DNA of 64,000 bases, taken from positions 124,001 through 188,000 of the forward strand of contig NZ_JAFMTQ010000001.1 in the NCBI RefSeq assembly GCF_026126405.1, read 5' to 3'. This document shows positions 1 to 8,320 of this stretch, piece after piece (the stretch's first letter is position 1; every line of letters starts with the position of its first letter). The stretch comes from Aureitalea sp. L0-47. GTDB taxonomy: Bacteria > Bacteroidota > Bacteroidia > Flavobacteriales > Flavobacteriaceae. Under the pieces are notes generated by a model, which did no database searches, was not told where the DNA came from, and was given only the letters and a program-made list of their open reading frames with translations. The translations under genes were made by a program, and so were the position numbers.

Positions 1-231
1 GAAGTGATCGATGACGATGATCTGGTTACCGAAAGAACTAAAGCGCACTATACGCTGGATGACTGGAAGAATACCTGGATGGCGCAGGAGAATAGCGACG
101 CCATATTTATTTCAGCATTGAACAAAGAGAACCTGGACGAATTCAGAAAAGTGGTCTACCAGAAGGTTCGGGATATTCATGTGACTCGCTTTCCGTATAA
201 CAATTTCTTGTATCCGGAGGTGTTGGAATAA
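1..231 (+). CDS. hflX: GTPase HflX, C-terminal fragment
   Basis: The last 76 codons of a gene that begins upstream of the window. The residues match the C-terminal end of HflX-type GTPases: the SAL motif of the G5 guanine-binding loop (ISALNKENLDEF), then the helix and the ending HVTRFPYNNFLYP that I recognise from flavobacterial HflX. HflX is a ribosome-associated GTPase that splits stalled 70S ribosomes after stress. The G1-G4 motifs lie outside the window, so the identification rests on the tail only. A strong hairpin terminator follows the stop codon directly. Confidence 0.75.
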   Translation, partial: EVIDDDDLVTERTKAHYTLDDWKNTWMAQENSDAIFISALNKENLDEFRKVVYQKVRDIHVTRFPYNNFLYPEVLE

Positions 232-235
232 AAAA

Positions 236-266
236 AGGCTGCCTAAAAAGACAGCCTACTTTTTTA
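236..266. terminator. Bidirectional intrinsic terminator
   Basis: An inverted repeat (AGGCTG at 236-241, CAGCCT at 252-257) is preceded by a run of A and followed by a run of T. It can end both hflX (plus) and the convergent DUF3078 gene (minus). Confidence 0.8.
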
Positions 267-283
267 CTAGTTTCTTCTGAAGT

Positions 284-1201
284 TTATAGTCCGTAAGTAA
301 TCCCGATACCAATTGCTTCACGTATCTGGAATCCTTGAACTGCGTTATCATCGTAAATGGCCTGGAAAGTGGCGTTTGCCGTGATCCATTTGTTTACTGC
401 CATAACTAAATTCAGAGTGTAGTCGATATCAACATTCTGAGGATCCTCGAGGTAATTACTGTAAAGGTTCAGGACGTTTTCAACGGTTACGTTTTTCATA
501 ACGTCAAACTTAGCATATGCTCCCAGTGCGGCACCAAACTCGAAACGCATAGTATCGTTGGCGTCCACACCGAAGTAACCACCTGCATCGTTAAAGGCCA
601 TGATGAGTAAAGGGTCGTTACCCACATCGGTGAATTCGTTACTAACAAAAATGAAACGCGGTGTTGCCGGAGCGATATTAACTTTCAGATTATCACTCTC
701 TTTCCAAAGGAAACCTGGACCTACCTGCAGATAACCTGGAGACATAAGCTTGGTGGTTTCAGTGCGAATCTCCATACCGTTAGCGTCCTCACCGTATTCA
801 TAACCGGATGTAAATTGAGTTCTGAAATTACCAAAGAAGGAATAGAACCACTTACTTTCCTTGATCTGGCGACCAAGGATGGAGTTGATCTCCAGTCGGT
901 CGTTCGTCTTTCTTGTGAATTCCTGGTCACGGGTCTTCGTGATACCATAGTCGGCCATAAAACGGTTATCCCAGTTCAATTTACCTTTACGGTAGTTGGC
1001 ATCGTACGTTAGTGCCAGGTTTGCGGCGTAGTTAGAGGTACCTCCACCGGTCCATTCTTCGTTGAAGGCTGCCTGGCTGAATAGTAGCGAAATATTTCCG
1101 GCTTTTGACCAGCCATCCTTTGGCTCTTCGGTTGCTTCCTCCTGCGCGAACAGGATGAAAGGTGTCAGCATTAAGAATGCAAATAGGGCTAATTTTTTCA
1201 T
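284..1201 (-). CDS. DUF3078 domain-containing exported protein
   Basis: A 305-residue protein with a signal peptide (MKKLALFAFLMLTPFILFAQ, cleavage after the AQ). The mature part contains the DUF3078 hallmark with WSKAGNISLLFSQAAFNEEW near residues 31-50, followed by alternating aromatic strands. DUF3078 proteins are common in Bacteroidota and are predicted outer-membrane beta-barrels; no member has an established function that I know of. The pattern of amphipathic strands and a C-terminal residue run ending IGIGITYGL fits a barrel. It is 116 bp downstream of the DUF2480 gene on the same strand but has its own TAnnTTTG box at 1226-1233, so it is probably a separate transcription unit. Confidence 0.8.
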   Translation of the reverse strand: MKKLALFAFLMLTPFILFAQEEATEEPKDGWSKAGNISLLFSQAAFNEEWTGGGTSNYAANLALTYDANYRKGKLNWDNRFMADYGITKTRDQEFTRKTNDRLEINSILGRQIKESKWFYSFFGNFRTQFTSGYEYGEDANGMEIRTETTKLMSPGYLQVGPGFLWKESDNLKVNIAPATPRFIFVSNEFTDVGNDPLLIMAFNDAGGYFGVDANDTMRFEFGAALGAYAKFDVMKNVTVENVLNLYSNYLEDPQNVDIDYTLNLVMAVNKWITANATFQAIYDDNAVQGFQIREAIGIGITYGL

Positions 1202-1225
1202 CTGTTTTAATATTGTTTATGCGGG

Positions 1226-1233
1226 CAAAAATA
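1226..1233 (-). promoter_or_regulatory. Bacteroidota -7 box for the DUF3078 gene
   Basis: The minus strand reads TATTTTTG, a full match to the TAnnTTTG consensus, 25 bp before the ATG at 1201. No convincing TTTG lies at the -33 spacing. Confidence 0.35.
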
Positions 1234-1277
1234 AGATTTCTTCCTTTGCAGGGAAATGAACAATGCTAATTTGGACT

Positions 1278-1293
1278 CGTTTTCGATAAAACG
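1278..1293. repeat. Short inverted repeat downstream of the DUF2480 gene
   Basis: CGTTTT and AAAACG form a perfect 6-bp stem around CGAT in the 116-bp gap between the DUF2480 and DUF3078 genes. There is no T tract, so it may be a weak terminator or mean nothing. Confidence 0.3.
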
Positions 1294-1317
1294 ACGGCTG
1301 AAATCGCTGTAAGGGGG

Positions 1318-1824
1318 TTATTTTTTCTTGTAAAGCGGTACTGAGGAGCAGGCTTCACCATACATTAAACTTTTTGCAACGGCTTGCAATCGTTGCGATA
1401 TGAGAAGGTAGGCATTTGTTGGGATGGGTTTATGTGAGCATCCCTTAACGATAACAGGTTTATCCCGATATTCTTCAATGTCCAGATCATTGATGATCTC
1501 GGCAAGTACCACAGTTTCCAGATCCGGCAGTTTACCAAATACTACTTTCCGGGCAAATTTGGCAGCTTCAACGGAGATCAGCATATATGCCCATGCAGGG
1601 ACGATGGCATCCGTTGAACAGTTTATCGCTACATAAGCATCCTTGTAAATGCTCCAGTCATGATCTTTTACCGAAGCCCTGAATTCTTTTTCCCGAAGGA
1701 CAATGCCTTCGTACAGCCATGGAGCAATATCAAGTTCATGCCTGGGGCCTTCAGGATAGTACTCCTCAAGGTCGATAGTAACAAGCTTACTATTGGCTAC
1801 TCTATTTATTATTTCATCGGCCAT
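1318..1824 (-). CDS. DUF2480 family protein
   Basis: A 168-residue soluble protein with no signal peptide. It matches the DUF2480 family as I know it from Flavobacteriaceae: the start MADEIINRVANSKLVTIDLE, the central NCSTDAIVPAWAYMLIS segment near residues 68-84, and a CSH motif near 129-131. Three cysteines (in NCS, GCS and ACS contexts) are conserved-looking and could bind metal or a cluster, but this is a guess. It is the last gene of the suf operon, 7 bp after the HMG-CoA synthase gene, and family members are often found next to Fe-S assembly genes. Biochemical role unknown. Confidence 0.8.
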   Translation of the reverse strand: MADEIINRVANSKLVTIDLEEYYPEGPRHELDIAPWLYEGIVLREKEFRASVKDHDWSIYKDAYVAINCSTDAIVPAWAYMLISVEAAKFARKVVFGKLPDLETVVLAEIINDLDIEEYRDKPVIVKGCSHKPIPTNAYLLISQRLQAVAKSLMYGEACSSVPLYKKK

Positions 1825-1831
1825 AATGCGA

Positions 1832-3265
1832 TTAGGAATATTTTCTCAGTCCTTTGGTATTTTGGTCTTCGGTCTCAATTTCCTTTAAAGTTATTACTGA
1901 ATGCGCCTCCACAGATTCTTGCTGAATCCCACGGTGAATCTTTTCGTACAACTCTACGTCAATTACCGATCGCTCTTCTAACTGTTCAAATAATTTTACT
2001 CTTGAAACGGACTTCTTCCATCCATTTTCGATTCTGCCTTCAAAGACTTTAGATTTGGAACCACTTCCGTAAGCGATGAACCCAACTTTCTTTCCCGAAA
2101 GTTCTTCTTCCTCAATAAAACAACTGCGAACTAAACTCAGGAAGGCCATAAAAATTGAGGCCGTGTACATATTACCGATCAACGAAGATGCGCGCTCACC
2201 TTTCTCGATCTTGTCCTTCACGAACTGGCGGTACATTTCCGATTTACTCGCCGCGCGTTCCCAGGTTTTCCTGTCGTCACCAACAGGTCCTGTCTCGGCT
2301 AACAATACGTCCATTTGATCATTTTCTTCTAACCATGTAAGCCAATTTGAAAAAATAATCCTTCTACCGTGATAGGCATACGGCAGGTGAAATACCAGGT
2401 ATTCCCAGTCTTTAAGGAAATTCGTGGGTGTTTGTTGGTTAAAATGTTCTAAGGCTTCGGTGATTCGATCGCTGTAGCATTGGTTGGAATACTGACCTTC
2501 GAATACGGGCTCTTCTTTAAAGACTTCAACAAGGGCGTTACCGTCGTTCCAGAATTCGGAAGGTGCCTGGGTGACAATGGTATCGATTTGTTCTTCGGAA
2601 AGCTCTACCCCGGATTCTTTCAATAATGAAACCGCAAGGTCTGTTTTGTTAAAGTAGCGACGTGGTTTGAAAAAATCGCCCACGCTACTGGTGCCAACAC
2701 CCCAGGTATCACTAAAAGATAGTATTGAGGGGTTTTCAGAGATCAAAACCGCAACAGCGCCTGCTCCCTGGGTATATTCCCCTGTGGAATTGAGTTCGTA
2801 TTTCGAAAGATCTGAAGCGATCACGATGGCTTTCCGGTCATTCCCGGCCTTTACCCAATCGATACAATTGTGCATGGCATCTACGGCCCCTACGCATGCG
2901 AAGGTAAGGTCTACCACATCGCAATTTCTAAACGCCCGTTCTCCCCACTTTCCTGTGAGTTTTTCTTCCACAACACCCAATGCGTAAGTTGCGGTGGGTT
3001 TAGAGCCATCTACTGCGCTTTCAGTTCCCAGGTAGACTCTTCCAATATCCCTGGGATCAATAGTATTGTCTTCAATAAGTCGCAAAAGTGCATTAGCAGC
3101 AAAACTAGCGGCATCTTCATTGATGTCTGGGATGGCCATTTTTTCCAGGCCCAGTCCGCGTCTTAGTTTTTCATAAGGAATATCCCGGCGAGCCGCCAGT
3201 TCTTCCATCGGAACAAATAAAGAAGGGACATAAAATGAGAGGGCGTCAATTCCTACTTTCGACAT
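1832..3265 (-). CDS. Hydroxymethylglutaryl-CoA synthase family protein
   Basis: A 477-residue cytosolic thiolase-fold enzyme. HMG-CoA synthase condenses acetyl-CoA with acetoacetyl-CoA to HMG-CoA, an early step of the mevalonate route to isoprenoids. The nucleophile is visible as C124 in LTFACVGAVDAMHN; a catalytic Glu candidate is E82 in GTESAVDGSKP; the CoA-site histidine candidate lies in VFHLPYAYHGRR. Length is somewhat over the usual bacterial 390-400 residues because of extra C-terminal sequence after the GYGSGSKS-like loop (AYGSGSKSKVF). It sits 13 bp after the MIP18-family gene, inside the suf operon, an arrangement I have seen in related genomes. A related 3-ketoacyl-ACP/HMGS-like activity cannot be excluded. 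Confidence 0.8.
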   Translation of the reverse strand: MSKVGIDALSFYVPSLFVPMEELAARRDIPYEKLRRGLGLEKMAIPDINEDAASFAANALLRLIEDNTIDPRDIGRVYLGTESAVDGSKPTATYALGVVEEKLTGKWGERAFRNCDVVDLTFACVGAVDAMHNCIDWVKAGNDRKAIVIASDLSKYELNSTGEYTQGAGAVAVLISENPSILSFSDTWGVGTSSVGDFFKPRRYFNKTDLAVSLLKESGVELSEEQIDTIVTQAPSEFWNDGNALVEVFKEEPVFEGQYSNQCYSDRITEALEHFNQQTPTNFLKDWEYLVFHLPYAYHGRRIIFSNWLTWLEENDQMDVLLAETGPVGDDRKTWERAASKSEMYRQFVKDKIEKGERASSLIGNMYTASIFMAFLSLVRSCFIEEEELSGKKVGFIAYGSGSKSKVFEGRIENGWKKSVSRVKLFEQLEERSVIDVELYEKIHRGIQQESVEAHSVITLKEIETEDQNTKGLRKYS

Positions 3266-3278
3266 AGCAATTATTACA

Positions 3279-3605
3279 TTATAGCATACCTAATTCCAAC
3301 TTGGCTTCTTCACTCATAAGATCCTGGCTCCAGGGAGGATCGAAAGTGATCTCTACCTCGGCGTCCTTTACGATTTTTATGGACTTAACCTTATCCTCCA
3401 CTTCAACCGGAAGGGTTTCCGCAACCGGGCAGTTAGGTGTGGTAAGCGTCATTAGGATCTTTACTTCCAGGTCTTCATTAACGAATACATCGTAGATTAA
3501 ACCAAGTTCATAAATATCTACCGGGATCTCCGGATCGTAAATGGTTTTGAGAACCTTTACGATCTTTTCACCTAGTTCGGTAGTATTGATTTCAGTAGTA
3601 CTCAT
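3279..3605 (-). CDS. MIP18/DUF59 family Fe-S assembly protein (SufT-like)
   Basis: A 108-residue MIP18-family protein. The family signature DPEIPVDIYELGLIYDV (residues 24-40) is complete, and the single conserved cysteine is C59 in TTPNCPVAE. Proteins of this kind (SufT, and PaaD and eukaryotic CIA2 as relatives) help mature Fe-S proteins, possibly as cluster carriers. The position between sufE (3 bp upstream) and the HMG-CoA synthase gene (13 bp downstream) fits a role in the SUF pathway. It lacks the long N-terminal part of Gram-positive SufT. Confidence 0.85.
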   Translation of the reverse strand: MSTTEINTTELGEKIVKVLKTIYDPEIPVDIYELGLIYDVFVNEDLEVKILMTLTTPNCPVAETLPVEVEDKVKSIKIVKDAEVEITFDPPWSQDLMSEEAKLELGML

Positions 3606-3608
3606 TGT

Positions 3609-4034
3609 TTATTTCTTAAGTTGCGCCTGAAACGCCACGGCATATAACTTCATTTGTTTTATCATAGAAACAAGTCCGTTGGCCCGGGTAGGAGATAGAT
3701 GCTCTTTCAAACCAATCTCGTCTATGAAACCCAAATCTGCCTCTGTAATTTCTTCGGGGCTATTTCCGGAGAAAACCCTGATCAAAACCGCAACGATTCC
3801 CTTGGTGATAATCGCATCGCTATCGGCAGTGTAAATCACTTTGTCGTCTTCTAAAGTCGCATCAAGCCATACCTTACTTTGACAACCTTTGATAATGCGC
3901 TCATCTGTTTTAAGTGAGGGATCGATCATAGGAAGCGATTTCCCCAGTTCGATAAGATGTTCGTATTTCTCCATCCAATCATCGAAGAGGGCAAATTCCT
4001 CAATTAATTCTTCCTGTGATTCTTTTATTGACAT
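3609..4034 (-). CDS. sufE: SufE family sulfur acceptor
   Basis: A 141-residue SufE. The protein accepts the persulfide sulfur from the cysteine desulfurase SufS and passes it to the SufBCD scaffold. The acceptor cysteine is C51 in IIKGCQSKVW, and the C-terminal LSPTRANGLVSMI helix is also family-typical. It is encoded in the same operon as its partner sufS, separated from it by a META-domain lipoprotein gene, and 3 bp before the MIP18-family gene. Confidence 0.95.
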   Translation of the reverse strand: MSIKESQEELIEEFALFDDWMEKYEHLIELGKSLPMIDPSLKTDERIIKGCQSKVWLDATLEDDKVIYTADSDAIITKGIVAVLIRVFSGNSPEEITEADLGFIDEIGLKEHLSPTRANGLVSMIKQMKLYAVAFQAQLKK

Positions 4035-4040
4035 GATTCT

Positions 4041-4469
4041 TTATTCGTTGGTCTCTTTTTGAGCTTTCAGTAATACCGACTGATCGTCTTTCGATAATAA
4101 GGTTAGTACATTATTCTGTAACGAAAATGAACCCGTTTCACGTAGTGCCTGGAGGAAGTTATTTTCGATATCCATGATCGGTTGCTCGCAGGCCATTTCC
4201 GTAGAACCTATATCGGAAAAGGTTAAAACATTTAGGTCTAAAGCGTATGTTCCAAAGAAAGAATTACAACCCGTATTCCCTTTGATCGATTTGTCATAGG
4301 CCATGAACGAAATGGTAGGCGCATTCTCTGCTACCTCCTTGTCGCCAATTACGCTAATAGCATAACTCCCTGCCAGTTGAACATTTCCTGCAACCTCAAT
4401 TACTTTTTTAGTTTCATCACAACTTGTAAAAAAGATTGTGGCCATGAATAAAACAATTAGTGCTCTCAT
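4041..4469 (-). CDS. META domain lipoprotein
   Basis: A 142-residue lipoprotein: lipobox FTSC with the acylated cysteine at C17, then one META (HslJ-like) domain with KGNTGCNSFFGTY and STEMACEQP, the two signatures of the fold. HslJ-type domains are linked to heat shock and novobiocin resistance in E. coli, but their molecular role is unclear. The gene lies between sufS (64 bp) and sufE (6 bp), so it is probably transcribed with them. A link to Fe-S assembly is not established. The two domain cysteines could form a disulfide in the periplasm. Confidence 0.8.
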   Translation of the reverse strand: MRALIVLFMATIFFTSCDETKKVIEVAGNVQLAGSYAISVIGDKEVAENAPTISFMAYDKSIKGNTGCNSFFGTYALDLNVLTFSDIGSTEMACEQPIMDIENNFLQALRETGSFSLQNNVLTLLSKDDQSVLLKAQKETNE

Positions 4470-4533
4470 TATATGGTTTTTGTTGTTTTGTTCGAAGATA
4501 CTACAAATCTTATTCCTTCTTCATTTTTGCTTG

Positions 4534-5751
4534 TTAACTAAGCATCACTTGTGCCTTTTTTATGCCTTCAACGAGCAGATCGATCTCTTCCATGGTATTG
4601 TAAAAAGCGAACGATGCTCTCACTGTTCCCGGAATCTTGTAGAAATCCATAATTGGTTGGGCACAGTGATGCCCGGTTCGCACCGCAATTCCCAGTTTAT
4701 CCAGAATGGTGCCAACATCGTAAGGATGAATTCCTTCCAGGTTGAACGAGATCACTGAAGTCTTGTCCGAACCGGTTCCGTAGATCTTCAACCCGTCTAT
4801 TTTCAGTAATTCTGTGGTTGCATACTCGAGCAGCTCTGCTTCGTATTCCGCAATATTGTCCAATCCAATGTTATCCAGATAATCTATGGCCGCACCAAAG
4901 GCGATCCCCCCAACGATATTCGGAGTACCGGCCTCGAACTTATGCGGCAGATCCGCATAGGTGGTCTTCTCAAAAGTTACCTCGGCAATCATCTCCCCAC
5001 CGCCCTGGTAAGGAGGTAGTTTTTCCAACCACTCTTCTTTACCGTAAAGCATCCCTACACCTGTGGGTCCACAAAGCTTGTGAGCACTGGTAACATAGAA
5101 GTCCACGTCTAGAGCCTGTAGGTCTGGCTTCAAATGCGAACAGGCCTGGGCTCCGTCTACTAATACGGCGGCTCCCGAATTATGGGCTTTGTCGATGATT
5201 TCTTCAATAGGATTTATAGTTCCCAGAGCATTTGAAATATGATTTACAAAAACCAGTTTTGTCTTTTCTGAAAGTTTCTCATCAAATGCTTTCATGTCCA
5301 GCGTACCATCTTCCTTCATTGGGATCACCTTCAGGATAGCTCCAGTTCGTTCGCAAAGCATTTGCCAGGGGACGATATTGGAATGGTGTTCCATGGCCGA
5401 AACCATTACTTCATCACTTCCATTCAGAAAAGACGAAAAACCATTTGCGACCAGATTTATACTTTGGGTTGCTCCTGAAGTGAATATTATCTCATGACTT
5501 TTTTCAATGTTGAAATGCTTCTGAATTTTCTTCCTGGCACTTTCGTAAGCATCGGTCGCTTCCTGGGAAAGTGTGTGAACTCCCCGGTGAATGTTTGCAT
5601 TGTAGCGACTGTAGTAATCTACGATACAATCGATTACCTGTTTTGGTTTCTGGGAAGTGGCGGCATTATCAAGATACACTAAAGGCTTTCCATTCACCTG
5701 GCGCTTTAGAATAGGAAAATCTTCTCTTATTTGAGTTACATTCAGTGCCAT
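4534..5751 (-). CDS. sufS: Cysteine desulfurase SufS
   Basis: A 405-residue PLP enzyme of the group II (SufS/CsdA) desulfurases. It removes sulfur from cysteine to form alanine and an enzyme persulfide that SufE collects. The PLP lysine is K225 in TSAHKLCGPTG, the PLP-ring histidine is in MEHHSNIVPW, and the persulfide cysteine is C363 in RTGHHCAQP. I chose the start MALNVTQIREDFPIL at 5751 because it gives the normal family length; an in-frame ATG at 5763 (4 residues longer) is also possible, and the frame stays open further up into sufD only through a TTG. Confidence 0.95.
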   Translation of the reverse strand: MALNVTQIREDFPILKRQVNGKPLVYLDNAATSQKPKQVIDCIVDYYSRYNANIHRGVHTLSQEATDAYESARKKIQKHFNIEKSHEIIFTSGATQSINLVANGFSSFLNGSDEVMVSAMEHHSNIVPWQMLCERTGAILKVIPMKEDGTLDMKAFDEKLSEKTKLVFVNHISNALGTINPIEEIIDKAHNSGAAVLVDGAQACSHLKPDLQALDVDFYVTSAHKLCGPTGVGMLYGKEEWLEKLPPYQGGGEMIAEVTFEKTTYADLPHKFEAGTPNIVGGIAFGAAIDYLDNIGLDNIAEYEAELLEYATTELLKIDGLKIYGTGSDKTSVISFNLEGIHPYDVGTILDKLGIAVRTGHHCAQPIMDFYKIPGTVRASFAFYNTMEEIDLLVEGIKKAQVMLS

Positions 5752-5773
5752 CTTGATTTTCATTAAACTGAGC

Positions 5774-7087
5774 TTAGAGATCGAAGCCCATATTAACCCC
5801 AATCTTCTCTGCGATCAATTTGTTGATACGCTTCTTGAGTTCGGGGATCTTTACGCTCTGCAGAACATTGTTTGCGAAGGCATACATCAATAAAGCACGT
5901 GCTTCTTTCTTCGCGATTCCTCGAGTTCTGAGATAGAACAATGCATCTTCATTCAATTGCCCGATAGTACAACCGTGAGAACATTTCACGTCGTCGGCGA
6001 ATATTTCCAATTGCGGTTTCGCATTGATAGTAGCCTTGTCGTCGATCAGGATATTGTTGTTTTGCTGAAATGCATCGGTTTTTTGAGCCTCTTTATTCAC
6101 GATAACCTTACCGTTGAACACCCCTGTAGACGCATCTCCGAAGATTCCTTTGTAATCCTGGTGGCTTTCGCAATTTGGTTCAATATGATGAACAAGTGTA
6201 TTGTGATCAACATGTTGCTTACCCTCCAGGATGGTGATTCCTTTTAAAGTTGAGTCAATACGCTCACCTTTCTGATAGAAATTTAAGTTGTTTCGTGTCA
6301 CATTCCCACCGAAAGAGAATGTATGAACACGGCAATTGCTCTGACCTTCCTGTGAGATGTAAGTGTTATCGATCAATGAGGCGGTAATTCGGTCGTTCTG
6401 AATCTTATAGTAATCTACAAACGCGCGCTTTTCCGCAAAGATCTCAGTAACCGAATTTGTGAACACGGGATTATCCGAAAGACTTTGATGCCTTTCGATT
6501 ATCTGAACATGTGCATTCTCTCCAACGACAATCAGGTTACGTGGTTGCAACATAAGGGCAGCTTCGTTACCAGTAGAGAAATTGATCACTTCAATGGGTT
6601 TTTCAACCTCCCTGTGTTTTGGAATATAAATATAGGCTCCCTCCTTGGCAAATGCGGTATTCAGGGAAGTTAGACTGTCTTCCGGAGCTATTTTGTTGAA
6701 ATATGCTTCGATAACAGGCTTGTATTTCGGTTTGCTCATGGCTGCCGACAGCAGGCATACATCCATTTTCTCATGGGTGGTTTCCGAAAGGAAAGAACTG
6801 TATACACCATCTACAAAAACGATCTTGTAGGTGTCAATATCGTGAAGGAAGTATCGCTTCACATCTTTGAACTCCAGGTCGTGGTCGCGTCTGGGTGACA
6901 GGCTGTAATCTGCCTTAAGCAGTGAGTTTAACGAAGTATATTTCCAATCTTCCTGCTTTTTGGTAGGGAAACCTTCCGACTCGAATATCTTTATCGCTTT
7001 GTTTTTCAGATCGTGAACAGGAGAGTCTGCTTCCAGGTAATCATCGAAAGCGATATATGAGGACAATAATTTATTCTTGAGATTCAT
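5774..7087 (-). CDS. sufD: Fe-S cluster assembly protein SufD
   Basis: A 437-residue SufD with the right-handed beta-helix core in the C-terminal two thirds. SufD pairs with SufB on a SufC dimer to form the SufBC2D scaffold. The C-terminal signature SHGCTIGQLNEDALFYLRTRG carries the histidine and acidic residues that matter at the SufB-SufD interface. It starts with MNLKNKLLSSYIAFDD, 21 bp after sufC, and ends 10-22 bp before sufS depending on which sufS start is used. Confidence 0.95.
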   Translation of the reverse strand: MNLKNKLLSSYIAFDDYLEADSPVHDLKNKAIKIFESEGFPTKKQEDWKYTSLNSLLKADYSLSPRRDHDLEFKDVKRYFLHDIDTYKIVFVDGVYSSFLSETTHEKMDVCLLSAAMSKPKYKPVIEAYFNKIAPEDSLTSLNTAFAKEGAYIYIPKHREVEKPIEVINFSTGNEAALMLQPRNLIVVGENAHVQIIERHQSLSDNPVFTNSVTEIFAEKRAFVDYYKIQNDRITASLIDNTYISQEGQSNCRVHTFSFGGNVTRNNLNFYQKGERIDSTLKGITILEGKQHVDHNTLVHHIEPNCESHQDYKGIFGDASTGVFNGKVIVNKEAQKTDAFQQNNNILIDDKATINAKPQLEIFADDVKCSHGCTIGQLNEDALFYLRTRGIAKKEARALLMYAFANNVLQSVKIPELKKRINKLIAEKIGVNMGFDL

Positions 7088-7108
7088 AGCACTATAAAGT
7101 TTTAGTGA

Positions 7109-7861
7109 CTAAGCTTTCACTTCTTCTTTGATCCAGTCGTATCCTTTTTCTTCAAGTTCGTAAGCCAGTTCTTTTGGCCCCGACTTCACTATCTTTCCAT
7201 CCATAAGGACATGCACATAATCTGGAACTATGTAGTCCAGTAGTCGCTGGTAGTGGGTGATAACGATCACTGCATTTTCATCATTCCGTAACTTGTTTAC
7301 ACCATTAGCCACAATTTTAAGGGCATCGATGTCCAACCCGGAGTCTGTTTCGTCCAGGATAGCCAATTTTGGTTCCATCATTGCTAATTGAAAGATCTCG
7401 TTACGTTTCTTCTCTCCTCCGGAAAAACCTTCGTTCAGAGAACGAGATAGAAACTTTCGGTCGATATCCAGCATTTCTGCCTTTTCCTTGATCTTTTTCA
7501 GCATCTCAGAAGCCGGCATATCTTCAAGCCCCTGAGCCTTTCGGGATTCGTTGATCGCTGTTTTAATGAAATTAGTTACCGTTACTCCGGGGATCTCCAC
7601 CGGGTACTGGAAGGACATGAAAACACCTTTATGTGCTCTCTCTTCAGGATCCAGTTCGGAAATGTCTTCTCCATTGAGGAGAATATCTCCTTCAGAGATC
7701 TCAAATTCTTCTTTTCCAGCCACTACCGAGGCCAATGTACTTTTTCCAGACCCATTAGGTCCCATGATGGCATGTACCTCTCCTGGTTTCACATGAAGAT
7801 CAATTCCATTAAGGATTTCCTTTTCTTCAACTCCGGCGTGTAAATTTCTTATTTGTAACAT
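7109..7861 (-). CDS. sufC: Fe-S cluster assembly ATPase SufC
   Basis: A 250-residue ABC-type ATPase without membrane domain. Walker A is GPNGSGKST (34-42), the ABC signature is FSGGE (146-150), and Walker B is LAILDE (166-171) followed by the SufC-typical TDSGLDIDAL. ATP binding by SufC drives the shape change of the SufBC2D scaffold. Located between a small lipoprotein gene (3 bp upstream) and sufD (21 bp downstream). Confidence 0.97.
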   Translation of the reverse strand: MLQIRNLHAGVEEKEILNGIDLHVKPGEVHAIMGPNGSGKSTLASVVAGKEEFEISEGDILLNGEDISELDPEERAHKGVFMSFQYPVEIPGVTVTNFIKTAINESRKAQGLEDMPASEMLKKIKEKAEMLDIDRKFLSRSLNEGFSGGEKKRNEIFQLAMMEPKLAILDETDSGLDIDALKIVANGVNKLRNDENAVIVITHYQRLLDYIVPDYVHVLMDGKIVKSGPKELAYELEEKGYDWIKEEVKA

Positions 7862-7864
7862 TTT

Positions 7865-8308
7865 CTAGTTCTTAGCTTCAATTTTAACATCTGGTTGCGA
7901 AGGCTGTGCGCTTACGCTTAATATTTTCTTTATGGTAATTACTTTCTCCCATCCTTCTTTTCCTTCGGCCAGGGCAGGGTTGTCAGACACAACGCCTGTG
8001 ACCACAACCTTTACCATGTCGTATTCATCCTTTTTTACCGGTTCTACCTGCGCCTTTAGGTCTTCTGCAACCGCATCCATCACAATGCCGTAAGTAAAAT
8101 CCAGGCCATTCATAACCGCGCCTTCTTCAGTAAAGATCACTTCACCGCGATAAACCGGCATCCGCACATCAACAACGTTTTGATCAGACTCGGTGTCCGT
8201 AGACAGGCTATCCTGAATCTTAGTTTGATCTTCGGTTTTCTTTGTTTCTGAATTGTTGCAGGCAGCAACGATTAGGGTTAACAGAAATAGGTATGCGATT
8301 TTTTTCAT
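7865..8308 (-). CDS. Hypothetical lipoprotein encoded between sufB and sufC
   Basis: A 147-residue predicted lipoprotein: hydrophobic signal then lipobox VAAC and an acidic linker rich in S, D, E and T up to about residue 45, then a compact domain of about 95 residues ending in KIEAKN. I recognise no domain. The start is taken at the ATG at 8308 (MKKIAYLF); the frame opens two codons earlier only at a TTG. Intergenic distances of 12 bp to sufB and 3 bp to sufC make co-transcription and possibly translational coupling likely. Its job in a cytosolic Fe-S operon is unclear because the mature protein should face the periplasm or outer membrane. Confidence 0.75.
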   Translation of the reverse strand: MKKIAYLFLLTLIVAACNNSETKKTEDQTKIQDSLSTDTESDQNVVDVRMPVYRGEVIFTEEGAVMNGLDFTYGIVMDAVAEDLKAQVEPVKKDEYDMVKVVVTGVVSDNPALAEGKEGWEKVITIKKILSVSAQPSQPDVKIEAKN

Positions 8309-8320
8309 TTTCAATAAAAT

